A stretch of 13,013 bases of DNA. Source: CAYVOX01 sp964453035 (GTDB taxonomy: Bacteria > Chloroflexota > Anaerolineae > Anaerolineales > Anaerolineaceae). Both the position numbers and the translations under genes were made by a program. Location: the NCBI GenBank assembly GCA_964453035.1, contig CAYVOX010000094.1, forward strand, positions 1 to 13,013, given 5' to 3'. Every line of letters begins with the position of its first letter. Positions within the stretch are counted from its first letter, which is position 1. Shown piece after piece: positions 1 through 6,576 of the stretch. The notes beneath the pieces were generated by a model. It did no database searches. It was given only the letters and a program-made list of their open reading frames with translations, and was not told the origin of the DNA.

Positions 1-1563
1 TGCGGGGATGCCGATGCCCTCGTCCAGCACCTCGATGCGCGCGGTTAGCCCTTCCACCCACAGGGAAAGCTTCACAATTCTATCGGGGGGAGAATATTTG
101 AAGGCATTGGAGAGCAGGTTGGTGAGCACCTGGTAGAGCAGGTCTCTATCCTGGCTGGCGGAAAAATCCTGACCGTGTTTTTCAAAGCGCAGCGAAGGGC
201 GTTCATCCTCCCGGGTGAGGTCGCGGACGGCTTGCTGGCAGAGGGCAACCAGGTCCACATCAACCGGAAAAGCCTTGATTTTACCGGATTGCATGGCTTC
301 AAAAACGGACATGCGCTTGAGAAGCGCATCCAGGCCGGTGACCGATTCACGAATGCGGGTGAGGTGGTCGCGGCGTTTTTGCTCGGAGAGGCGGTCGAAG
401 TAAGTTTCGAGCAGTTGAGCGGAGGATTGAATAGCAGTGAGCGGGGTGCGCAGGGCGTGCGAGACGACCGCCACGAAGCGTGATTTGCTCTCCACCAGGG
501 CTTTTTCTTTGGAGAGGGCTTCCTCCAGCTGGCGTTCGGCCTGCTTGTGCCCGGTGATATCGTGCAGCACCACCAGCCCGCCTGCCAGCAGCCCTTCGTG
601 ATTAAGAATCGGGTTTAAGGCCGCTTCATACTGAAGAATCTGCCCGCCGCGGTCAACCGCAAGCTCCATTTTAACCGCTGAAAGGCTGCTCAATTGCTGC
701 GCGAGGGGCGCGGCCTGGGGGAGAAGTTTGGCGAGGGGGGCTAGCCGCGCCTGGGAAAGAGGCATACCGAGCGTGCGCTGGGCGGCGGGGTTGAGGTCCA
801 GCACCCGCCCGGCGTCATCCACCACCACCATGCCGTCAACCAGGCGGTCCACCAGCGCATCGCGGGCGACGGGCACCAGTTCAAACAACTGGTAGCGAAC
901 CCCGCCCCAGATGAGGATCAGACCGGAGAAGAGCAGGCCGAGCGGGGTGAAATCCAGGCGCAGGTCGGGCAGCAGATTGAACTGGAAGATGATGTTGGCT
1001 GCCAGCGGCACCAGCACGCCAATCAGCAGCATCGGTCCGCGGCGGCGGTAGAGGTTGGGGCGGCGCACCACCGCATGGATAATCAAAATGATGCTGAATC
1101 CAATCAAAATATACGAATAGACAGTTGCCACGCCCAGCCAGGGGGAGTAATGCACCAGCAGGTAGCTGACCCAATCCTGCTGCACCAGGGTGATCTCCGT
1201 CCAGTACTGGTCTGCGAGCACGAGAATGAACAGAAAGAGGGATGCCGCACCCAGCGCGCGCATCAATCTGACGCTGGCCCAGGACTCCTTGCCGACAAAG
1301 TACAGGGTATAGATGAACCAGGCCGGGGGGGTGAAAAGCGCGCCCAGGAAGCCGAGCTTGAGGATGGCGATGCTGGCGGGCAGGCCTTCCACCAACCACA
1401 GCAGCACATTGGGCACCAGCCACAGGGAGATGGTCAACATCATTATGAAAGAGCCGGTACCCAGGCGGGTATAACGGCGCTTCCAGAGCTGCAGGCAGAT
1501 GGCAATGCTGGTGAAGGCGCCAAGCAGGTTGAGCGCGTAGTAGAGGCGGAAGAAGGTTTGCAT
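1..1563 (-). CDS. Sensor histidine kinase (7TM N-terminus, PAS, HisKA, HATPase), C-terminus cut by window edge
   Basis: Membrane sensor kinase of a two-component system; 521 residues are visible and the frame stays open to base 1. Residues 1-225 contain about seven hydrophobic segments, resembling the histidine kinase N-terminal 7TM module. Residues about 232-340 are PAS-like (GMVVVDD, then LNPAAQRTLGM). The H-box is VVSHALRTPLTAI with phospho-acceptor His369. The N-box is at about 473-491 (LTNLLSNAFKYS) and the start of the G1 box (DEGIGIP) is at the window edge. The residue after His369 is Ala, where most HisKA kinases have Glu or Asp. The ATG at 1563 is the only start after an in-frame TAG at 1600-1602 and has no convincing Shine-Dalgarno, so translation may be coupled to the upstream DUF1295 gene 36 bases away. 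Signal and partner regulator are unknown; a regulator could lie beyond the left edge. Confidence 0.93.
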   Translation of the reverse strand, partial: MQTFFRLYYALNLLGAFTSIAICLQLWKRRYTRLGTGSFIMMLTISLWLVPNVLLWLVEGLPASIAILKLGFLGALFTPPAWFIYTLYFVGKESWASVRLMRALGAASLFLFILVLADQYWTEITLVQQDWVSYLLVHYSPWLGVATVYSYILIGFSIILIIHAVVRRPNLYRRRGPMLLIGVLVPLAANIIFQFNLLPDLRLDFTPLGLLFSGLILIWGGVRYQLFELVPVARDALVDRLVDGMVVVDDAGRVLDLNPAAQRTLGMPLSQARLAPLAKLLPQAAPLAQQLSSLSAVKMELAVDRGGQILQYEAALNPILNHEGLLAGGLVVLHDITGHKQAERQLEEALSKEKALVESKSRFVAVVSHALRTPLTAIQSSAQLLETYFDRLSEQKRRDHLTRIRESVTGLDALLKRMSVFEAMQSGKIKAFPVDVDLVALCQQAVRDLTREDERPSLRFEKHGQDFSASQDRDLLYQVLTNLLSNAFKYSPPDRIVKLSLWVEGLTARIEVLDEGIGIPA

Positions 1564-1599
1564 GTCTGGCGCCCGGAGTGGGAGCCGTTCCCGGGTGGG

Positions 1600-2385
1600 C
1601 TAACCTTTCCTTTTTGGGAACCAGGGGATGAAGGCGCTGGTTTTTTCGATATAATCGCGGTACTGGGGGCGGGTTTCCAGGGTTTTTTCAAGCAGAGCCA
1701 CGCCGGAGACGCGCAGCAGGAGGAAGGTCATCAGGATGGGGCTGTAAACCGTCCACCAACCGCCGGCGGCGGCTGCCACCAGGTAATAGCCCCACCACTG
1801 GGCGGAATCGCCAAAGTAGTTGGGGTGGCGGGTATAGCGCCAGACTCCGTCCTGCAGCACTTTGCCGCGGTTGGCGGGGTTGGCTTTAAAGCGGGCTAAC
1901 TGCCAGTCACCGGCGGATTCAAAGAAGAAGCCGATGGCCCAGATGAGGATGCCGGCAAAATCGAGCCAGCCGAGGCGGGCGGGCTGGGTGGCGACCTGGG
2001 CTACCAGGAGCGGGATGGAGATGATCCAGGCGAGCAGTCCCTGGAGCAGAAAAACCTGGAAGAAGCTGCGCCACCACCAGCTGGGGCCGTTCTCGCGGCG
2101 CCACTTCTGGTAGCGGAAGTCTTCCGGTTTGCCGTGGTTTCGCCAGAAGATGTAGATGGAGAGGCGCAACCCCCAGAGGGTGACGAGCAGGCTGATGAGC
2201 AGCTTGCGCTCGGCGGCGCCGGTGGGGGTGAGGGTGAAGTACACCCAGCCGGCCAGCACAAAGGCGGTGCCCCAGAAGATATCCACGATGCTGGCATTTT
2301 TGAGGGCCAGGCTGGCAAGCCAGAGCAGCACCATCATGGTGAGGATGGCAGCCCCGCCGAGCAGGTAGATTTCAATAAAACTCAT
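1600..2385 (-). CDS. DUF1295 family membrane protein (steroid 5-alpha-reductase / isoprenylcysteine methyltransferase-like)
   Basis: Integral membrane protein of 261 residues with about six hydrophobic segments. The diagnostic motif is at residues 181-193 (VWRYTRHPNYFGD), followed by QWWGYYL, as in the DUF1295 branch of the steroid-reductase/ICMT superfamily. Family members are thought to reduce or methylate lipid-like substrates with a soluble cofactor, but the real substrate of the bacterial DUF1295 group is generally not known and none is claimed here. The ATG at 2385 is preceded by AAAGGATCACC, a good ribosome site. It starts 32 bases after the protease gene stops, so it is probably co-transcribed with sodN and the protease. 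The length is normal for the family. Confidence 0.9.
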   Translation of the reverse strand: MSFIEIYLLGGAAILTMMVLLWLASLALKNASIVDIFWGTAFVLAGWVYFTLTPTGAAERKLLISLLVTLWGLRLSIYIFWRNHGKPEDFRYQKWRRENGPSWWWRSFFQVFLLQGLLAWIISIPLLVAQVATQPARLGWLDFAGILIWAIGFFFESAGDWQLARFKANPANRGKVLQDGVWRYTRHPNYFGDSAQWWGYYLVAAAAGGWWTVYSPILMTFLLLRVSGVALLEKTLETRPQYRDYIEKTSAFIPWFPKRKG

Positions 2386-2417
2386 GGTGATCCTTTCTCT
2401 TGATAAGAGGCAAATGA

Positions 2418-2744
2418 TTACGCAGAAGGGCCGCGGGATGGGAGCGCGCCGCGTTTAATGCGCCAGAGCACTTTGCCCACCAGGGCAGCGCGCGGGATGG
2501 GGCCGAAATCCGCGCTATCCACGCTGGTGGGGCGGGTGCCGCGCACCAACAGGTGTTCCCCGCCGGGCGCGAGGCGCTCCACCTGCTTGACCATCTGCCC
2601 GTAAACTTCATGGCGGAAGACAACCAGGTCGCCAGGTTGGATGCGGCGCAGCGCAAGGCGCAGCCCAACCGCCAGGATGACATCGCCATCCATCAGCAGC
2701 GGTTCAAGGCTGCGCCCTTTTACGCGGATGAGCTTAAAAATCAC
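2418..2744 (-). CDS. sodX: Nickel-SOD maturation protease-like S26 peptidase
   Basis: Small serine peptidase of the signal-peptidase (S24/S26) fold, 108 residues. The nucleophile region is VKGRSLEPLLMDGD with predicted catalytic Ser12. QPGDLVVFRH (36-45) is the second conserved box, and Lys53 in MVKQVERL is the expected general base of the Ser-Lys dyad. The C-terminal DFGPIPRAALVGKV is also typical. It has no transmembrane anchor, unlike ordinary LepB, so it should act in the cytoplasm. The start is GTG at 2744, overlapping the sodN stop (GTGA), which implies translational coupling. Known biology: nickel SOD is made with an N-terminal propeptide that must be cut to expose the nickel-binding His1, and a peptidase of this type is encoded beside sodN. 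Function is assigned from motifs plus adjacency. The nucleophile box has SLEP instead of the usual SMxP. Confidence 0.9.
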   Translation of the reverse strand: MIFKLIRVKGRSLEPLLMDGDVILAVGLRLALRRIQPGDLVVFRHEVYGQMVKQVERLAPGGEHLLVRGTRPTSVDSADFGPIPRAALVGKVLWRIKRGALPSRGPSA

Positions 2745-3226
2745 AGAACCGGGTAAACCACTTCCTCGGAGGGTTTGTAGGGGGCCTTGGCCTTTTTGGT
2801 GGCAACGCCCTTGGTTTCCCAGAAAATTTCAGCAAAGCGGTTGAGGGCTGCCAGCAGTTCCAGGGCGGTCTCGCGCGAGGTGGTCTGGCGGACCTTGGAG
2901 CCGAGCTGGAAGATTTTGTGGACGAGGGTGGGCAGCTCGGGGAATTTATCAATATGCTCTTTTTTGAAGTAATCGCCATAGATGACGCGCACTTCCTTTT
3001 TGAGCAGTTCGGCGTGTTCTTCCTTGACGGCGACATAGCGGGCCATGCTGTTGTAGAGTTCCAGGCCGGGCTGGTGGGCGGCGACCAGGTCGGCCATCAG
3101 GTCGAGCATGCGGATGACGGTGAGGGCGGAGAGCTGGGCCAGGTGGGGGTCGTAGATGCCGCAGGGGATGTCGCAATGGGCCTGGGCTTCATCGAGCTTG
3201 AGTGAGTCGAGCAGTTTGTTAATCAT
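2741..3226 (-). CDS. sodN: Nickel superoxide dismutase
   Basis: Converts superoxide to oxygen and hydrogen peroxide at a nickel centre; known members act in the cytoplasm as hexamers. The precursor has 161 residues: a 16-residue propeptide ending AQA, then the nickel hook HCDIPCGIYD at 17-26. Mature-numbered ligands His1, Cys2 and Cys6 are present, as are Asp3 and Tyr9. Downstream blocks match Streptomyces-type enzymes as recalled: KEEHAELLKKEV, YGDYFKKEH, FPELPTLVHK and IFWETKG. The mature chain would be 145 residues, longer than the roughly 117 of Streptomyces, mostly through a Lys-rich tail after IFWETK. The ATG at 3226 was chosen over an upstream in-frame ATG at 3316 because AGGAGGAACC immediately precedes it and because the upstream start would lie before the promoter. 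First gene of the probable four-gene unit. Confidence 0.97.
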   Translation of the reverse strand: MINKLLDSLKLDEAQAHCDIPCGIYDPHLAQLSALTVIRMLDLMADLVAAHQPGLELYNSMARYVAVKEEHAELLKKEVRVIYGDYFKKEHIDKFPELPTLVHKIFQLGSKVRQTTSRETALELLAALNRFAEIFWETKGVATKKAKAPYKPSEEVVYPVL

Positions 3227-3274
3227 GGTTCCTCCTGTTAGATTAAATAGTGGTTTACCGATCCATTTACATAA

Positions 3275-3280
3275 ATTATA
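3275..3280 (-). promoter_or_regulatory. Probable -10 box of the sodN transcription unit
   Basis: On the minus strand the hexamer is a perfect TATAAT, about 49 bases before the sodN ATG, giving a leader of roughly 40 bases that contains the strong AGGAGG site. No good -35 box is seen at 16-18 bases; the palindrome TTCGAA (3299-3304) occupies that place. An 8-bp palindrome TTGTACAA lies just upstream at 3309-3316. A weak -35 overlapped by palindromes would suit a regulated promoter, but no match to a known Nur or Fur operator was recognised. Confidence 0.55.
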
Positions 3281-3332
3281 CAACCATTGCCCGTTTGCTT
3301 CGAATTTTTTGTACAAGCATCCGGGCGGGCGG

Positions 3333-3341
3333 TGATATAAT
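3333..3341 (+). promoter_or_regulatory. Extended -10 promoter of the DMT permease gene
   Basis: TGATATAAT is a full extended -10 element (TGn plus TATAAT). It ends 14 bases before the ATG at 3356. The expected start of transcription, 6-8 bases past the hexamer, leaves a leader of only about 6-9 bases, made of C-rich sequence with no Shine-Dalgarno. It is divergent from the sodN promoter, whose -10 is about 55 bases away. Confidence 0.6.
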
Positions 3342-3355
3342 CCGCTTACCCCCCC

Positions 3356-4264
3356 ATGACCCCCACCGCGCTCATTCTCGTCACGCTCTCAACCTTTGCG
3401 CACGCCTTCTGGAACCTGCTGGGTAAACGCCGCAACCCCAGCGCGGCTTTCTTTTTGCTCTCGTGCCTTTCGGGGGTGGTGGTGACACTGCCGCTGGTGG
3501 TGGCCTTCAGGGGGGTGGTGGGGCTGATCCCGGCGAGCGTGTGGGGGCTGCTGGCGCTGACGGGCATCTTCCAGGCGATTTACTTCAGCGGGCTGGCGGG
3601 GGCTTACCGCAGCGGGGATATGTCGGTGGCGTATCCGCTGGCGCGGGCTTTGCCGGCGGTGCTGGTGGCGCTTGTGACCGCGCTGCTGGGGCTGGGCAAG
3701 GCGCTTTCCTGGGTGGGCGTGGCGGGCATCCTGCTGGTGGTGGCGGGTTGTTTAATGATCCCGCTGCAGCGTTTTGGCGCGTGGCGGCTGCGTGATTACC
3801 TGACGCCGGTGTGCGCTCTGGCGCTGCAGGCGGCCTGCGGCACCACCGGCTACACCATCATTGATAGCGAAGCGCTGCGCCTGCTGCGGGCTGAGGCCGG
3901 TGTTAGCTTTGGGACGGTGGAAATCTCTATTGTGTATATTGCGCTGGAAACGCTGACCACGCTGCTGGCGCTGGGCGTGGTGGTGGGGCTTTCGCGCTGG
4001 GAGCGGGGCACGTTCAACGCGCTGCGGCGCAGCGGCTGGCAGACGGCGGCGCTTTCGGGGGTGATCATCGCGGCGACCTATGGGACAGTGCTGGTGGCAA
4101 TGGCTTTTGTGAGCAACGTGAGTTACCTGGCAGCCTTCCGCGAGTTGAGCATTCCGATCGGGGCGCTGCTGGGGATTGTGATTCAAAAGGAGCCGGTGCG
4201 CGCGCCAAAGCTGGTGGGGATCGGGGTGGTGCTGGTGGGTCTGCTGCTGGTAGCGCTGGCGTGA
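3356..4264 (+). CDS. EamA/DMT-family transporter
   Basis: Inner-membrane permease of the drug/metabolite transporter superfamily, 302 residues with about ten predicted helices in two halves. Family features are FAHAFWNLLGKRR near the N-terminus, SVAYPLARALPAVLVAL in the first half, and SYLAAFRELSIPIGALLG followed by a Lys-Glu-Pro in the second. Members export or import amino acids, nucleotides, polyamines and other small molecules; the substrate cannot be read from sequence. The ATG at 3356 lies just after the extended -10 with no ribosome site, so it is translated from a very short leader. The PHP-domain gene begins 21 bases after the stop, which suggests one operon. Confidence 0.92.
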   Translation: MTPTALILVTLSTFAHAFWNLLGKRRNPSAAFFLLSCLSGVVVTLPLVVAFRGVVGLIPASVWGLLALTGIFQAIYFSGLAGAYRSGDMSVAYPLARALPAVLVALVTALLGLGKALSWVGVAGILLVVAGCLMIPLQRFGAWRLRDYLTPVCALALQAACGTTGYTIIDSEALRLLRAEAGVSFGTVEISIVYIALETLTTLLALGVVVGLSRWERGTFNALRRSGWQTAALSGVIIAATYGTVLVAMAFVSNVSYLAAFRELSIPIGALLGIVIQKEPVRAPKLVGIGVVLVGLLLVALA

Positions 4265-4285
4265 GTTCATTGAATGAGGATCACC

Positions 4286-5569
4286 ATGAAAAAAGAACTG
4301 CGCTATTACGAGGTTTTTCCGGTGGTGGTTCGAGCCGGCAGCCGGGTTGAGGTTACGGTACGTCCGTTGTTTGACCACGTTTGGTTCACGCCCGGGCAGG
4401 CGCTGCGGGTGAGCCTGCGCCCGGCGGAGGGGCTGGCGGGGCAGACTGACTGGGGCGAGGGCGAGGCGCAACTGGTGTCGGTGGGGGAGGATGGGGGGTT
4501 GCGCATCCCATGCGCGTTTGAGCGCGAACAGGAATACTTGCTCATCGTTGAGCGTGTGGACCTGCCGCCGCTGAACTTCAGGCTGTACGCGTTGGAGGAG
4601 GATCTGTTCTGCCGCCTTCCGTGGCGGGGCGACCTGCACATGCATTCGGTTCGCTCGGATGGCAAGGAATCCCCGGCTTACGTGGCGGCAGCCTGCCGCA
4701 GAATCGGGCTGGACTTCATGGCGCTGACCGATCACCGCCTGTATGAGCCCTCGCTTGAAGCCATGCGCGCGTTCGAGGGGGTTGCCACTGACCTGCGCAT
4801 TTTCCCCGGCGAGGAGATTCACCCGCCCGGCAACCGTGTGCATATGGTCAATTTTGGGGGCAGCTTCAGCGTCAACGCGCTGTTTGAGAGCCAAACCTAC
4901 CGCGACGCGGTGCAGGGTATCGCTGCCGGGCTGAGCGGGCTGCCCGAGGGGATGGACCCTTACCCGTATGCCTCTTGCGCCTGGGTTTTTGAGCAAATCC
5001 GGCGGGGGGGCGGGCTGGGAATATTTTGCCACCCGTACTGGTTTGCGCGCTTGAAGTACGATGTGCCGCGCGACCTGATTGACCTGATTTTTGAGCGCCA
5101 GCCTTACGATGCGCTGGAGTTGCTGGGCGGTTATCATCCGCACGAGGAGGAATCCAACCAGTTGCAGGTGGTGCGCTGGGCGGAGGAGCAGGCGCGCGGC
5201 AGGCACATCCCGGTGGTGGGGGTGAGCGATGCGCACGGCTGCGAAACGGGTGAACTGTTCGGCTGGTTCTGGACGCTGGTACTGGCGCCTGCCTGCGAGC
5301 TGCCCGAGCTGGTTGAAAGCATCAAGGGATGCTACGCGCTGGCGGTTTCTTCTATCCCCGGGCAGGCGCAGCGGGCGTTTGGGCCGTTCCGGCTGGCGCG
5401 CTATGCGCAGTTTCTGCTGCGCGAGGTGCTGCCGCTGCACGATGACCTGTGCGTGGAAGAAGGGCGGTTGCTGCTGGCGCACGCCGCGGGAGATTCGGCG
5501 GCGGCGGGGGCGCTGGCGGGGCTGAAGGGGCGCGTGGATGCGCTCTACCGCATGTTGTGGGCGGGGTGA
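4286..5569 (+). CDS. PHP-domain metal-dependent phosphohydrolase with N-terminal accessory domain
   Basis: A 427-residue protein. Residues 1-110 look like a beta-rich accessory domain (alternating V/R/L strands, no signal peptide). The PHP domain follows with its metal ligands: GDLHMHS (His118, His120), LTDHR (Asp149, His150), GEEIHP (Glu176/Glu177, His179), His186, FCHPYW (His249) and GVSDAHG (Asp315, His317). PHP proteins bind two or three metal ions and usually hydrolyse phosphoesters such as histidinol phosphate or nucleotides; the substrate here is unknown. The start at 4286 is preferred to an in-frame ATG at 4274 because GAGGATCACC sits just before it. Second gene of the DMT-PHP pair. 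A stand-alone enzyme of this length is neither HisK nor a polymerase subunit. Confidence 0.9.
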   Translation: MKKELRYYEVFPVVVRAGSRVEVTVRPLFDHVWFTPGQALRVSLRPAEGLAGQTDWGEGEAQLVSVGEDGGLRIPCAFEREQEYLLIVERVDLPPLNFRLYALEEDLFCRLPWRGDLHMHSVRSDGKESPAYVAAACRRIGLDFMALTDHRLYEPSLEAMRAFEGVATDLRIFPGEEIHPPGNRVHMVNFGGSFSVNALFESQTYRDAVQGIAAGLSGLPEGMDPYPYASCAWVFEQIRRGGGLGIFCHPYWFARLKYDVPRDLIDLIFERQPYDALELLGGYHPHEEESNQLQVVRWAEEQARGRHIPVVGVSDAHGCETGELFGWFWTLVLAPACELPELVESIKGCYALAVSSIPGQAQRAFGPFRLARYAQFLLREVLPLHDDLCVEEGRLLLAHAAGDSAAAGALAGLKGRVDALYRMLWAG

Positions 5570-5766
5570 GGGGCAAGCAAAGTGGCGAGAAAATCCTGTT
5601 TCTCCCTCTCCTTCGCGTTCTCTGAGCATTCTGAGGAAAAATACCTTCCGCTCCAGCCTGCGTACCTTTCGGGCATGCTGCGCGATCCTCGCGGGCGGGC
5701 GGTGGGAAAAAGTTAAAAAAACAGGGGCGGGTTCTTTACCTGCTGACCGCCCCTGCCTCAATGCTT
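5570..5766. other. Convergent intergenic region where GC skew changes sign
   Basis: This 197-base gap lies between the convergent PHP and DUF2807 genes. It holds the intrinsic terminator of the minus-strand gene and a small inverted repeat, GAGAAA/TTTCTC at 5587-5604, without a T-run. To its left the plus strand is G-rich in genes of both orientations; to its right it is C-rich in genes of both orientations. Sample 60-base rows show this: row 5161 has about 34 G to 14 C, row 7201 about 16 G to 27 C. No XerCD dif-like 28-mer was found in it by eye. Confidence 0.6.
5715..5755 (-). terminator. Intrinsic terminator of the DUF2807 lipoprotein gene
   Basis: Read on the minus strand, CAGGGGCGG at 5755-5747 pairs perfectly with CCGCCCCTG at 5730-5722, making a 9-bp GC-rich stem around a 16-base loop, followed directly by seven Ts (5721-5715). 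It starts 11 bases past the stop codon of the gene ending at 5767. On the plus strand the same hairpin is followed by a weak T-rich stretch, so limited termination of the PHP operon is possible. Confidence 0.9.
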
Positions 5767-6495
5767 TTATTTATTTCCCAGGCTGTTTAGCACCCCCAGC
5801 CCGGTGATGTTCTTGGTAATCTTCGGGCTGCCGTAATACCCCGCCGACCCCACCCCCGTGATGGTCACGTCCAGCGCGTCCCTGGCCCACAGGGTTGCCC
5901 CACCCGCGCCGGTCAGGGTGATTTTAGCGGTCAGGCTTTCCAGGTTGCCCGCTCCATAATTGCCCACGCCGCTCAGGGTGGCTTCCTCTCTGGTCACCTT
6001 GCCGCTCAGGTCCAAATTACCTGCCCCGCCCAGCACGGTCGTCACGGAGTTGGCTTCCAGTTTGGCAATCTTGATATCACCCGCGCCGGTGATTTTGAGC
6101 ACCAGGTTGGTGGTTTTGAGCGCTTCGATCACGGCATTGCCCGCCCCGGTCAGTTCCAGCCCGGTCAACGTTTTGACCGAAAGCGTGTACTTGATGGGCT
6201 TGGTCGGGCTTACCAGGTCCTGCCAGTTCTCGCGGTCAAAACCGATGGTCAACGTCCCGTTCTTTACATCGGTGCGGATGCGCGCCATGATGTTGTCTTC
6301 AGCCTCAATCTTGAGGCCCTCTGTGCTGCCCTGCACCACCACCAGCTCGCCCAGCCCGCCGAACACCACGTTGCTAAACCCTGCCACCGATTTCGACTGG
6401 GTAATCACCTTGCCGGAACCGGTCACCATATTGATGGTACAGGCGCTCAGCGCCAGGCTCAAAATCAACATTATTAAAAGAACTCGTTTACTCAT
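5767..6495 (-). CDS. DUF2807 (GIN-domain) lipoprotein
   Basis: Predicted exported lipoprotein of 242 residues. It starts MSKRVLLIMLILSLALSAC, with a lipobox LSAC and lipidation on Cys19. The rest matches the head-GIN/DUF2807 fold: it opens GSGKVITQSKSVAGFSNVV, then shows six short glycine motifs at about residues 116, 136, 156, 175, 195 and 213 (LTGAGN, ITGAGD, LGGAGN, LSGVGN, LTGAGG, ITGVGS). This near 20-residue period fits a right-handed beta-helix, one turn per repeat. The family is widespread on cell surfaces but has no settled function. The ATG at 6495 is chosen because GAGGAG precedes it; an ATG nine codons upstream (6522) lacks a good site and would bury the signal peptide. It ends at a strong terminator. 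Confidence 0.9.
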   Translation of the reverse strand: MSKRVLLIMLILSLALSACTINMVTGSGKVITQSKSVAGFSNVVFGGLGELVVVQGSTEGLKIEAEDNIMARIRTDVKNGTLTIGFDRENWQDLVSPTKPIKYTLSVKTLTGLELTGAGNAVIEALKTTNLVLKITGAGDIKIAKLEANSVTTVLGGAGNLDLSGKVTREEATLSGVGNYGAGNLESLTAKITLTGAGGATLWARDALDVTITGVGSAGYYGSPKITKNITGLGVLNSLGNK

Positions 6496-6543
6496 GGCGT
6501 TCTCCTCTTCTGTAAGCTCCATTGGCCCATCATCAGGGCCTGA

Positions 6544-6549
6544 ATCATA
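6544..6549 (-). promoter_or_regulatory. Possible -10 box of the DUF2807 gene
   Basis: TATGAT on the minus strand lies in the 81-base gap between the CrtC-like gene and the lipoprotein gene. No clear -35 is seen. The leader would begin within a small inverted repeat, GGCCC/GGGCC with a 7-base loop (6524-6540). The gene may instead be read from upstream. Confidence 0.3.
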
Positions 6550-6576
6550 TACGTAACACCCGCGTTAAAAGTTCCG

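Noticed and set aside
1561..1602. DUF1295 and kinase genes lie in the same frame, separated by one TAG and 12 codons
   Set aside because: The DUF1295 protein ends at its normal length and the kinase starts with a normal N-terminal helix, so a read-through fusion is not needed to explain it.
1075..1899. A 274-codon plus-strand frame
   Set aside because: Antisense to the kinase and DUF1295 genes, with low-complexity Gly/Gln/Glu composition and no recognised motif.
2381..2394. AGGATCACCATG start context shared with the PHP gene (4277-4288)
   Set aside because: Twelve bases around a Shine-Dalgarno and start codon can recur by chance; no wider similarity between the two sites.
3260..3285. Minus-strand sequence TATAAT followed by TTATGTAAATG, like the XerD half and centre of a dif site
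   Set aside because: The XerC half does not match, the site is explained by the sodN promoter, and it lies over 2 kb from the skew switch.
3227..3316. Upstream in-frame ATG giving SodN 30 more residues
   Set aside because: It lies upstream of the -10 box, lacks a ribosome site, and would put the propeptide far from the known length.
3752..5761. A 669-codon open frame on the minus strand
   Set aside because: It lies antisense to the DMT and PHP genes, is rich in Arg, Gln, Pro and His as expected of a GC-rich shadow frame, and has no domain or ribosome site.
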